A stretch of 64,000 nt of DNA, taken from NCBI RefSeq assembly GCF_000005505.3, contig NC_016132.3:28448501-28512500 (forward strand). Reading direction: 5' to 3'. Of the stretch, positions 1 through 9,659 are shown in pieces. The notes under the pieces are model-generated. The model searched no databases. It was not told the origin of the DNA and worked only from the letters and a program-made list of their open reading frames with translations. The DNA is from Brachypodium distachyon. Taxonomy: Eukaryota > Streptophyta > Magnoliopsida > Poales > Poaceae. Within the stretch, counting starts at the first letter, position 1. Each line of letters opens with the position of its first letter. The position numbers were made by a program, and so were the translations under genes.

Positions 1-104
1 TCGGTGAGTTGGTGGCGTGCATGGGTGCCACCTCCGCTGCTAGGAGCCTAAGACCCTAGGGTAGGATTAGACAACCACTGTTCCTTGGATCGGATAGTTA
101 AGGC
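1..104 (-). repeat. Tat LTR fragment
   Basis: This stretch is the reverse complement of about 40613-40730 inside the Tat LTR at 40250-41247. It carries the same run about an accumulated CCTACCCTAGG and the TGGATCGGATAGTTA motif. It joins directly to the upstream region of the aORF at 301, so compared with the 40-kb copy about 570 bp, including the polypurine tract and LTR start, is missing here. The element lay in minus orientation. Confidence 0.75.
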
Positions 105-190
105 CACTCCGCGCATTACTCCCAGTGATTAGGAGTTATCTCCACGCACCCGTAGGGTACGGAACCGGCCGTTACCAAATGGCCGGGCGT

Positions 191-198
191 CATAAAGC
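191..198 (+). promoter_or_regulatory. TATA-like box of aORF copy 1
   Basis: CATAAAGC lies about 110 bp before the ATG at 301. The intact antisense gene has the same motif at the same distance (39945-39953, ATG at 39842). The spacing is also kept in the second aORF subfamily (see 4373, 6294 and 12859), which argues for a real promoter element. No expression evidence is available. Confidence 0.5.
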
Positions 199-300
199 CT
201 CCACTGTTGCCAAAAGGGGAACAACACTTTGCCCCTTCGCCTCCATCCTCTTCCGCGTCTCGTATCCCTGCGCTCCTGCCAGCTTCTGCCCTCGCTTTCC

Positions 301-1152
301 ATGGCGCCCGCCACCACCAGGAAGGGGAAGGAGGTCCAAGCCTCAAAGAAACCCACGGCAAGCAAGACCGAGGCAGCAATCAAAGCGGCCGCCGCCAAGG
401 ACCAGAAGAGGCGGGAGATGCGCGCCACAGTCGCCTTCTTCCACCTCGGCTATAACGGCGAGGCGCTGGGGAAGCTCCGGCTCGCTGTCGCCTCCAGCTT
501 TAACGAGCACAGGGAGACGCAGATCTTCCCGGCGGGCATCGAGCACCAGGACAACGATTTCTGGGTGTTCGCGCGCTTCCTCCTCTGCGGCATGGTGCCG
601 CCCTTCTCTCTGTTCCTCCACGCACTGATGGAATCTTATCAGTCGCGGGTGGCGCAGTTCCACCCCACCTCGCTCTTCCTCCTCGCCCCCTTCCAGTTCC
701 TCTGCGAGGCGTTCGTGGGGGTGATGCCGTCGGTGGGGCTCTTCCGCCACTACTTCTACCCGCGGATCGACAACGCGAAGGCGATGTCATCAGGGGCGGT
801 CTTCCGTGCCCGCAACTAGATGAAGTCCGAGTTCAGCGTCCGGTCGGGGAAGAAGATTGAAAAAGGGTGGCGGGGCGACTGGTGCTGGGTCCGGGTGGAG
901 GACCCCCAGGAGATCATCTAGTCGCCGACGGAGTTGCCGGTACCCCAGAACGGCTGGCAGGACAGGTACCACCACGACGCCGACCTCCTCCCCATCGTGG
1001 AGAAGATCAAGACGCTGAGGCAAGCGGGGCTCACCGTTGTCGACGTGGCGCGCACCTTCGTCCATCGGTGCATAGCCCCGCTGCAGCTACGCTCCCGGCC
1101 CGCGTGGATGTACACGGGTTCCGGGGACAGGACACGCCTCCAGGCGGACGGC
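301..1152 (+). pseudogene. Tat antisense ORF copy 1 (gypsy-type transposon domain), truncated
   Basis: This is the 5' half of the additional antisense gene of Tat elements. The N-terminus is Lys-rich (MAPATTRKGKEV), followed by the globular domain known in Pfam as 'putative gypsy type transposon' (Transposase_28), with VAFFHLGYNG, FLLCGMVPPFSLFLHALMES and GLFRHYFYPRID. It closely matches exon 1 of the gene at 36152-39842. The frame is open except for two TAG codons at 817-819 and 919-921; both sit where the intact copy has Gln, the first a CAG to TAG change. Near 1152 it is cut and joined to a Tekay LTR scrap, so the Pro/Ala-rich, NLS-like and coiled-coil parts are missing. The protein's function is unknown; it is not a DNA transposase despite the Pfam label. 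Confidence 0.85.
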
Positions 1153-1402
1153 ATTATCTATTTAAATAAAATACTTTTTCAACTCCAAATAATTATCCAA
1201 ACATTATGGGATAGCTTATATATGCATTAAACCCCTTTCATGCATAAACCCTATTGGTTTGAAAATTCCAAAGCCCAAATGGGTGTAAACAAAGTCTTTT
1301 AAAGCCTTTTGAGATTCAAATTTGAATTCAAACATGCGATTGTGGCATGATGCTTATGGATGCAATGCACATGTCAAAGTTTGAAATTTTTGGGGTGTTA
1401 CA
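1153..1402 (-). repeat. Tekay-like LTR 5'-end fragment
   Basis: This matches 54847-55095 with only a few differences. It ends on the plus strand in GGGGTGTTACA, the reverse complement of the LTR start (TGTAACA...). The right edge is therefore a true LTR terminus and the left edge a truncation. No target duplication can be seen because the left flank is a different element. Confidence 0.85.
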
Positions 1403-2009
1403 GAAATTCAGAAACAACTACAAGCGCTTCTCGACAAAGGTTATATTCGCGTAAGCTTAAGTCCTTGTGATGTTCATGTTATTTTAGTGCCTAAGAAAGA
1501 TGGCACTTGGCGCATGTGTCTAGATTGTAGAGCGATTAATAGCATCACTATTCGATATCGTCATCCTATTCCGCATTTAGAAGATATGTTAGACGAGTTG
1601 AGTGGTGCTGGTATATTCTCTAAAATTGATTTGCGTAGTGGATACCATCAAATTAGGATGAAAGAAGGGGATGAGTGGAAAACAGCCTTTAAAACTAAAT
1701 TCGGTTTATATGAGTTGTTAGTCATGTCTTTTGGGTTAACTAATGCACCTAGTACTTTCATGCGTTTAATGAATCATGTTTTAAGGCATTTTATAGGAAA
1801 ATTTGTGGTTGTGTATTTTCATGATATACTTATTTACAGCTGCATCGAATCTGAACATGTTGATCATATTAGACAAGTCTTGCAAGTGTTGCGTGATGCT
1901 AAATTATTTGGTAACATGGAGAAGTGCACATTTTGCAAAGATAGGGTCATTTTCTTGGGTTATGTTATTTCTGCCCATGGGGTTGAGGTTGATGAATCTA
2001 AAATCACAA
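1403..2009 (+). pseudogene. pol: CRM-like reverse transcriptase fragment
   Basis: This is an RT palm/fingers fragment of a CRM-like polyprotein, beginning [16 protein letters not shown] and ending near VEVDESKI. Visible motifs are [24 protein letters not shown] (motif A Asp present) and [10 protein letters not shown]. The catalytic YFDD box reads YFHD, so one catalytic Asp is lost. It retains the roughly 100-bp motif A region deleted from the larger CRM-like element at 21413-29604. It is bounded on the left by a Tekay LTR terminus and on the right, about 2010, by an unidentified LTR-like segment. No gag, RNase H or integrase is attached. Confidence 0.85.
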
Positions 2010-2677
2010 GTTGAGTACGAGTACGAGGCGCACCAGAACAGCCTACGACGAGTCTGACACGTCTAAGGGGTGCCCGGACCTGCGAGTCCTAGTTTAAGCC
2101 AAGTCCTATTCGGATTGGTTCTATGTTTTTGAGTCGAACCTAGTTTGAGTCTGAGTCCGTTTGTGTGTTTGGCTGGCCCTCACCTATATATACAAGGGGT
2201 ACGCGTAGGGTTAGAGTTGGACCACGTTTTAGCTTATTCAGAACCTTTTGTTGAATTGCTCCAGGCATTCATCTGAAAGTATATAATTCCTCATTGTTTC
2301 GATCAGGAATTTTACCTACACCATATTCGTTTCGATAGGGTGTTTATCTACTGAAAGTTTGAGCGTAATCTGTCGTTCCGCTAGGAATTGGAAGATTGCG
2401 AAACTGCCTGTGGTCGGCGGGTCTGTGGTGTTGCGAATTTCCATTGGGTTGCAAGTTCGTCGTACGGCGACGGGTGAACAGCCGGAAGATTTGTAGAATC
2501 ATACAAGTTATCCACGTTGCTCTCTGAGAAGATCAGGCCACCCCTTATCAACGACGGCACCGGCGAGCTGGAAGGGCCGGTGTTGGGGGGATCAAGGAGG
2601 CGGCCGGCCAGGAAGCACGCCTAGCAATCGTACCCGCAGAGGTCGGCGAGGTCGCAGAGGTTCCAGATCGAGGGTGA
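2010..2677 (+). repeat. Unidentified LTR-like segment plus 3' internal tail
   Basis: This looks like the U3-R-U5 end of an LTR of a family I cannot name. A TATA-like CTATATATAC lies near 2189, and the LTR-like end is about 2550 (CCCCTTATCA). The tail from about 2550 to 2677 could encode a basic peptide (GSRRRPARK, then RSQRFQIEGDD) with one TAG. That peptide is in frame with the ORF in the following noaCRM LTR, as SFQEREDD is in the noaCRM element at 48905. The tail may therefore be the 3' coding end of a sister element. No primer-binding site is visible. Confidence 0.4.
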
Positions 2678-3718
2678 TGATATGGACATGCTAACCATGG
2701 ATACGACCTTTGGTACCCTCAATTCTATAATATTTGACAAGATTTATAATCAGGTGAATTCAAGTAGTAATTGTTTTCATTGTCATACTTATGAAGAGGC
2801 GGAGCTACTACTATCTTGTCTCGTTTTATTACGTAGGCATCTTGTCGAGCTTTTCAAGTCCAAGGTCAAGATGAGATACGGTGGAGGCGAACGGGAGGGC
2901 CAACAAGAATCAAGCATTCATACAGCTGAGAGGGAAGGATTTCAAGTGTACTTTCCAACAAATCAAACGGCACATGATTCGGAGCTTGCTAGAGAAAGAT
3001 ATCACGAATTAAAGTTGAATCCGATTCGGGTCCGAGCTGCCAGGAGACCCGAATTTGTTTTAATCACTCAGGCCGCATCCGGAGTCCAAATCAAGCAAAC
3101 AAGTACTTGTTGGAAAGGTAATTACAAGACCTTTCCAACGGATCTGGCCCCATCAAGAGATTCGACTCGTGCTGACCGTGACGGACAAAACAAGCTGACG
3201 GATCTGTTTTTCTGTTTCCTAAAGAGTTGTAGTTTGTTAGGAAAGTTAGAGATAGAGTTGGATTTCGGACTCCTTATTCAAGGTGGACGAAAATATCTCT
3301 CCCTCCTCCTTTATATACCCCATGAGCCCTCCTAAGGAGCCTTGGGTTTTGTTTAGTTAAAAGTTAGCCATCGCTACTACTTCGTGTAATCGCGTGTGTC
3401 GGTTAGACCACCTGTTTTACCGCTTTCAGAACCCCAACTTATCGTCTTGTTGAGACATTGGTTTGATATAGTATATTCGCAATTTTAGATTGCATCCGCT
3501 ATTTATCTTGTTCTTGCTTGTTCTTCGATTGCTTGCAGGAACAAAGACCTTCGTGGTCAGGTTGATCGTGCCCCCGCGTGATCAATAACCCTTTGGAGTT
3601 GGTGTATCGATTGCTAAGGCGCTGCCTACTAGGCCGTAGTCGGATCGTCAACGTCACCTCCTACCCAAATCGAGAGTTATCAATCTCATCGAAAGATCGG
3701 GCCACCCTCACCTGTATC
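2678..3718 (+). repeat. noaCRM LTR (long version, with 217-aa ORF)
   Basis: The LTR begins TGATATGGACATG and ends ...CCTGTATC, one base short of the expected ATCA. It is the same family as 44763-45752, 48905-49894 and 16878-17920. A TATA-like TTATATAC lies at about 3311-3318. It keeps a segment of roughly 50-60 bp near 2880-2940 that is absent from the 44.8-kb and 48.9-kb LTRs. The frame that would continue a noaCRM gag protein stays open from 2682 to 3335 (217 aa). No target duplication was found; flanks are GGTGA and TGTGG. Confidence 0.85.
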
Positions 3719-4150
3719 TGTGGGAGGCTCTAGCGAGCGCGGCAGCGGGGAGCACTGCGGGAGGCGACCGGCGAGCATGCCAGTGGGGCGCTGGGAAAGA
3801 CAGATGGCGGGGGCAGGGTGTTGAGGGCACCGCGGAAATGAAGGCTATGGAGGATCTGCCGGTGGGGGAGAGGAGGCGACAGCGAGGCCATGGAAATGGA
3901 TTCGGCGGGGAAGGAGACGAGAAGGAGGAAGCGCGACGGGCCAGAACCGAGCGAGACAGAGAGAAAAGGTGCGTGGTTCGCGTGACAGGTGGGGCCGTGG
4001 ACAAGTGGGGAGTCTGGGCTCCTCAAATTTGGGGAAGATGTGGGGGATGTGGACCCCTTTTGGACAAATGGGTATTTTGGTCCTGAACCCCCATATGGAC
4101 AGATTTGGACAAATGGGGAGGAATTGGGGGCTTCCCTTGGAGATGCCCCA
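3719..4150. other. Unassigned GC-rich stretch; possible captured gene 5' end (minus)
   Basis: I do not recognise this stretch. Read on the minus strand it resembles a grass promoter and first exon: a GGCCCCACCTGTCAC motif, a CT-rich leader, and near 3890 an ATG opening MASLSPPLPHRQ, a Ser/Arg/Pro-rich peptide without acidic residues at its start, as in organellar transit peptides. Grass LTRs of the Tekay type also contain such GC-rich, CACCTGTCA-bearing segments, so an unrecognised LTR is equally possible. It is cut on the left by the noaCRM LTR and merges on the right into Tat aORF upstream sequence. Confidence 0.3.
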
Positions 4151-4485
4151 ACCGATGTGTGGGTCCAAGAGATGCTTGGGTGCCCGGCCACGCGGTCCGC
4201 TACTGCGGTTCCGCCCGGTAGAGCGAAACGGTCGGATGCACGATCTCTGGCCTCCTTCCCATGATTAACAAAGAGTTATGGCCACGTCACGCACCCTGCG
4301 TTGATTCTTCCGGAACTTTAGGGCACTTGATTGCTGATCACGGCGTTGGCCGTTGCAACCCGCCCTTCTCAGCTAAATACCTGAGGCCGCCGGCGCAGAC
4401 ACTCCCCACTGCTCCTGCTCTCGCCATTGCTCTCCAAGCCCATTGCGCTCCCCACCTTTGCCAAGCTCATCTCCCCATATTGCCA
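4151..4485 (+). promoter_or_regulatory. Upstream region of Tat aORF copy 2
   Basis: This resembles 6080-6406, 12640-12974 and the complement of 9409-9659, all directly upstream of aORFs of the same subfamily. A TATA-like CTAAATAC lies at 4373-4380, about 113 bp before the ATG at 4486. Shared blocks include TGATTAAC and GTTGCAACCCGCC. Confidence 0.55.
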
Positions 4486-5298
4486 ATGTCTTTGAAGGGC
4501 CCGAATCACCCCAAGGGTACCACCAGCAAGAAAGACAAGAGCGACAAGGCCGCCAAGAAACAGATGACGGAGAGAGAGCGCAAGGACAAGGAGGGGCAGG
4601 TTAACTTTGCCTTCTTCAACCCCGGGTACAACGGGGGGTGGAGAAGTTGACCTTGGCACTCGCTACGAAGCACCACGAGCTCGGACCAACACGGATCTTG
4701 CTCGTCGGCGCAAACCATGACGGGCACTACTTCCGGGTGTTCGGGCGCTTCATCCTCGCCGGGTTCCTGCCGCCACACTCTTTCTTCACATTGGCGGTCT
4801 TCCAACACCTCTGTGAAGCATTTGTGGGGGTGATGCCATCGGTGGAATTATTTCGCCACTACTTCTACCCCAGGACTGATAATGGAGCTCCTCTGTCCTC
4901 GGGGGTAGTATTTTGGTTTCGCGACAAGCTGCGGCTGACGTCCATCCAGATTGGGAAGAAGAAGATCGAGACTGAGTGACGCCGTGACTGGTGCTAGATG
5001 CGCACCGATGATCTTGCGGACTTCTACGAGCAGCCCATCGCGCCGCCGAAGGGCACGGTGGACTGGACTTACCGTGACCCCAAGGACGCGGAGCTGGCCC
5101 CATCTGCGACAAAATCCTAGCGCTACGCGAGGCCGGTCTCACTGACAAGGATGTGCCTCGCAACTACATCGGGAGGCACGTGGCCCCCCGCAGCGCCGCT
5201 CACATCCGGCGTGGATGTCCTCCTGGCAGGGCGACCGCACCCGGCTACATCGCACGAACCTGACCCCAGAGGATATCCAAGTCTGGGTGAAGGGAAAC
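4486..5298 (+). pseudogene. Tat antisense ORF copy 2, frameshifted and truncated
   Basis: This is the N-terminal part of the second aORF subfamily (starts MSLKGPNHPKG; relatives start MSSKGQN). The domain motifs NFAFFNPGYNG, FILAGFLPPHSFF and LFRHYFYPRTD are readable. Damage: a frameshift near 4635, loss of about 20 codons between HSFF and TLAVFQ, a TGA at 4977-4979 and a TAG near 4996, both where relatives have Trp, then further shifts. At about 5298 the coding sequence runs directly into Tat LTR sequence. It is certainly non-functional. Confidence 0.8.
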
Positions 5299-6018
5299 CC
5301 CCTTTTTGGTTCGGTGGAGGGCGAAGGGGATATCTCCGGCGATCGCCGGTGTGACTACAGACAGGAAGTGTCGACGCAAGGTTTTACCCAGGTTCGGGCC
5401 AGCCGGATGTGTAATATACCCTACGTCCTTCTTGGAGTTGTATTCACTAGTTTGAGTGTTACAGGTTGCAGGGGGGTTCCCGAGCTTTGCTGCTTGTCCC
5501 TCTAAGGGCTTGTCTACTTGTCAACGCCACAAGTCCTATTCTACTATTGATCCTCGCTGGGCTTCATGCAGCGCCCAGGGCACTGTTCATGGTAAATAAA
5601 ACGAGTCATACGGTAGCCGTTGTAGCCATGCTGAGTAAGACTAAACCTGCCGATGTCTCTGTTGTCTTCACTGTTCTGCTGACCCCACTTGTAGGCCCGA
5701 GCACGGGTAGCTGGGAAGCACCCCCGTACCGGTGCCTGGGACGTTGAGGGGCAGCATGTTGTTACCTTGCCGGGACCAAACTTCCTGGGTAGCCGTTGCG
5801 GTGGATATCTATCCTATTGTGGATCTTGCCCTTGACGTTGTCAATGGTGTCAGAGCTTTCACCCTCTCATGTGATGGTCTTGCCAGTGAGTGTCTTCTCG
5901 TAGCGTCGTCAACTACTATCTCTGGGGTGGGCTTCACGGGGAGCTGGCTTTGCGGGACCTCAGTCACTGTGACCCACGCGTCCTGCATCAGTGGGACCCC
6001 CCGGGCGTGGATCGGACA
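5299..6018 (-). repeat. Tat LTR, minus orientation, truncated
   Basis: This is homologous to 11682-12556 and to the complement of 40250-41247. Shared marks are CCCCCTTTTTGGTTCGG, GATCGCCGG, TTTTACCCAGGTTCGGGCC and ...GGACA at the aORF side, where the LTR start TGTC... should lie. About 20 bp of the other end is missing. I see no clear TATA box, unlike the other Tat LTRs. The adjacent polypurine tract is degenerate. Confidence 0.75.
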
Positions 6019-6406
6019 CCTTGAGTTCCGGGGTCGCACCGTCCTCGGTCGGTTTCCGGGCTACGCCCTAACTGACACGTGGGTCCCTGGAAAAGTCCAG
6101 GTACCCGGCCTCGTTGGCCGCATCCCTGGTTCCACTCGACAAAGCAAAACAGTCAGGTGCATGATCTCCTGCCTCGTTCCCCATGATTAACAGGGAGTTA
6201 AAGCCACGTCGCACACCCTATCTTGATTCCTCCAAAACTCTAGAGCACTTAATTGCCGATCATGGGGCTGTCCGTTGCAACCCGCCAAACCCAGATAAAT
6301 ACCCAAGATCGGCAGCACCAAGGCACCCCCACTGCTCTTGGTTCTTCCACTGCCCTCCAAGCCCACCGTGCCCCAACCCTTGCCAAGCTCGCTCCCACCT
6401 CCGCCA
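6019..6406 (+). promoter_or_regulatory. Upstream region of Tat aORF copy 3
   Basis: This lies between the LTR edge and the ATG at 6407 and is homologous to the other aORF upstream regions. A TATA-like GATAAAT at 6294-6300 is 113 bp before the ATG. Confidence 0.55.
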
Positions 6407-8475
6407 ATGTCTTCCAAGGGCCAGAACTGCCCCGAGGGAAACACCAACAAAGGAGAGAAGAGCGAGAAGGCCTCCAAGAAGGAGCTGTCGGAGAGAGCGC
6501 GGAAGGACGAGGAGATGCGAGCCAAGTTCACCTTCTTCTCCCCCGGGTACAACGGCGAGGGGGTGGAGAAGCTGACCTTGGCGCTAACAACCAAGCACAA
6601 CGAGTACGGGCCGATGCGGGTCTTGCCCGTCGGTGCGGATCGCGACACGCAGTACCTCCGGGTATTCGCACGGCTTGTCCTTGCCGGGTTCATGCCGCCG
6701 CATTCTTTCTTCCTTTCTGCTATCATGGAGATGTACAGGCTCATCCTGGCCCAGCTTAACCCCATGTCCTTCTTCACATTGGTTGTTTTCCAACCCTCTG
6801 TGAAGTGTTCGTGGGGGTGATGCCATCGGTGGCATTGTTCCGCCACTACTACTACCCGAGGACAGAGAAGAAGGCTCCCCTGTCCTCGGGCGTAGTGTTC
6901 CGGTTCCGCGACAAGCTGAAGTCGGAGTTCATCTAGCTAGGGAAGAAGAAGATCGAGAACGAGTGGCGCCGCGATTGGTGCTAGATGCGCACCGATGAGC
7001 TGCAGGACTTCCACGAGGAGCCCCTCTGGCAGCCGAAGGGATTGAAGGACTGGACGTACCGCGACCCGGAGGACGAAGAGCTGGCCCCGATCTGTGCCAA
7101 GATTAAGGCGCTCTGACAAGCCGGGCTCATGGACACGGACGTGGCATGAAATTTCATCGGGAGGCGCATAGCTCCCCTGCAGTGGCACTCACATCCGGCT
7201 TGGATGTACACCGGGCCGGACGACCGGACCCGGCTACATCACAAGGACCTGACCCAGGACGAGATCCCGTTCTGGGTGAAGGGCATCACCGGCGAACACG
7301 AAGCCTTCCGATTGCTACCGCTTGGAGAGCATGCCTCCCATGCCAGGGTCCCGAACCCGAGAGCTCGGGACTTCCCACTCTGCGACTCGTGGGGACTCGT
7401 GGAAGATTCTACGTCGAGGGCCTCTCCCCCGCAGCCCAGGACCCGCGCAGGCCAGGAGCCGGCTACGAAACCAGAGGAAGGGGAGGACTCATACTAGGAC
7501 TCCGCCAGGTCGGGGGACTCAGGCTCTAGCGACGACTCTTCACTCGGCGCCGGAGGAGACTCCGAGGATGAGGACGACGCTCCTCCGGAAGCCAGCGGGG
7601 ACGCACCAAAGGAGGACGAGCACGACGAGGACGACGTCCCCCTCCTGAGGCGGACGGCGCCACAGAGGGCGAGCGAGCGGGAGGCGAGCCCGCCGCCCCA
7701 AGCGCCTCCGTCCGATGCGGGGACTGCAGTTCCCGTCGGCAGTGTGGCGACAACGAAAGCCACCCCCGCCGCATCGGCGGCTCCGCTAGCTCCGCCCGCA
7801 CGAAGGGGACCATCGGCTAGGAGCACCCTGGTGGACCGGTTGCACAAGCTCAACCTGCCGGGGTAATTCTACTTTTTATCTAAACATTTTCAATTTCTTG
7901 ATGTCCACGGGCAGCCTAGCACTTCACGGGTGGAGATAAAGACGCCGTTGACACAGCGGGAGCATCTGCGACATCCGCCGTCGAGGATGCGAACATCCCC
8001 GGCCTTGACCAACAGGGCATTGGCCCGGGACCAGGTAGCCCTGCAACCAAATATCCCGTGGTTTAGCTATTCCCATAATTGTTTTCTTATGCCAAGTCCC
8101 TTGCGGGGTCAGGAGGAGTTGGCGGGGACATCACGGCAACTAGTGGCGGCGCGGGCGACAGAGCCGCACACACAGCCAGAGACGAGGCGCAACAAGGTAC
8201 GCATGTTTTTTGTCGCGTAGTCGCCACGGAAGTTCCATCTGCACCCGCAGCGTCGGAGGTGCAGGTGATTGACCTCACAGGGCGCTACAGGGCTTGCGGG
8301 GATGGCGGCAAGCATCGCGGGAAGCGCCGTGCAAAAGGCGCAATCCGCAGCCGATGATGCGGGCCAGCCCTTGCCTGAGGAGACAGGTAGCGGAGCCCTA
8401 GAGAAGCCCCAGAGCCCCCAGCCCCTTCCTTCAAGCGGGCAAGGGGCCGCGGGAGTTAAACCGACCCGAGGCGCA
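6407..8475 (+). pseudogene. Tat antisense ORF copy 3 with candidate introns, degenerate
   Basis: The copy begins MSSKGQNCPEG and shows the conserved domain (KFTFFSPGYNGEG, LVLAGFMPPHSFF, WRRDW-type blocks), then an acidic, Ser/Pro-rich middle (from about 7480). The frame is open to about 6795, then broken by a 2-nt deletion and by TAG or TGA codons near 6934, 6982 and 7114. Possible introns are preserved, for example GT at 7863 to AG at 7914 and others near 8027 and 8196, so this copy is not a processed cDNA. The 3' coiled-coil part is absent; at about 8475 it meets an inverted partial copy of itself. Confidence 0.75.
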
Positions 8476-9659
8476 TCACCGAGTCCCCACTCGTCGCAAA
8501 GTGGGAAGTGCCGAGCTCGGCGTGGAGCGCTTGTGCTCCAACCGGCAGCAGCCTGAAGGCTTCATCCTCGCTGGTAATGCCTTTCACCCAGACTTTGATC
8601 ACATCCGGGGTCAAGTCTTTGCGATGTAGCCGGGTACGGTCCCTTGGCACGGTGTACATCCACGCCGGATGTGAGCGCCGTTGCAGGGGAGCTACGCGCC
8701 TCCATATGAAGTTGCGCACCGTGTCCGTGAGCTCGGCTTCACGGAGCGCCCGGATCTTGTTCCAGATGGGGGCCAGATCGTCGTTCTTCGGGTCGCGGAA
8801 GGTCCTGTCCTTCGCGCCCTTTGGTGGCGCAAAGGGCTCCTCGTGGAACTCCTAGAGCTCGTCGGTGCGCATCCAGCACCAGCCGTGGAGCCATTCGCTC
8901 TTGATCTTCTTCTCCCCCAGCAGGATGAACTCTGACTTCAACTTGTCGCGGAACAGGAACAATACGCCCGAGGACAGGGGAGCATTCTTCTCCGTCCTAG
9001 GGTAGTAGTAGTGGCGGAATAGTGCCACCGGTGGCATCACCCCCACAAACGCTTCACAAAGGTGTTGGAAGACAGCCAATGTGATGAAGTACGTGGGGTG
9101 AACCTGCGCTAGCAGCAGCCCATAGGACAGATGATGGCGTGGAGAAAGAAGGAATGCGGCGGCACGAACACTGCGAGGACGAAGCGTCCGAAGACCCGGA
9201 AGTACTGCTTGTCGTGGTCACCGCCGACAAGCAAGACCCGCGACGGCCAGTACTAGTTGTGCTTGCTGGCAAGCGCCAAGGCCAGCTTCTCCATCCCGTC
9301 GCCGTTGTACCCGAGTTGAAGAAAGCAAACTTGGCTCGCATCTCCTCATCTTTCCGCCCCCTCTCCGACATCTCTTTCTTGGAGGCCTTCTCGCTCTACT
9401 CTCCTTTGCAGTGACGGAAGCAGAAGCAGTGAGGGTGCCTTGGCGCCCCCGGCCTTGGGTGTTTATCTGAGGCTGGTGGGTCGCAACGGACGCACCCACG
9501 ATCAGAAATTAAGTGCCCTGCAATTTCGAAGGAATCAAGACTGGGTGCGCGACCTGGCCATAACTCCCTAGTAATCATGGGGAACAAGGCAAGAGATCAT
9601 GCACCCGACTGTTTCGCTCAGCTGAGCGGAACCAAGGATGCGGCCAACGTGGCCGGGTA
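8476..9659 (-). pseudogene. Tat antisense ORF copy 4, inverted
   Basis: Read on the minus strand from about 9659, this contains the aORF upstream block (GCATGATCTC, TGATTACTAGGG), then SEKASKKEMSERGRKDEEMRAKFAFFN and FVLAVFVPPHSFFLHA. The normal first codons, including the ATG context, are deleted. Several frameshifts and TAG codons follow. Together with 6105-7400 it forms inverted arms of about 1.2 kb around a 1-kb centre. The right end at 9659 is a truncation against Tekay LTR sequence. Confidence 0.75.

Noticed and set aside
301..1152. DNA transposon, suggested by the Pfam name of the aORF domain
   Set aside because: No terminal inverted repeats or DDE catalytic set. All copies lie between Tat integrase and LTR or are fragments of that arrangement.
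5732..6190. 152-codon frame in the Tat LTR
   Set aside because: It lies in an LTR and the next LTR copies do not keep it open; composition alone explains it.
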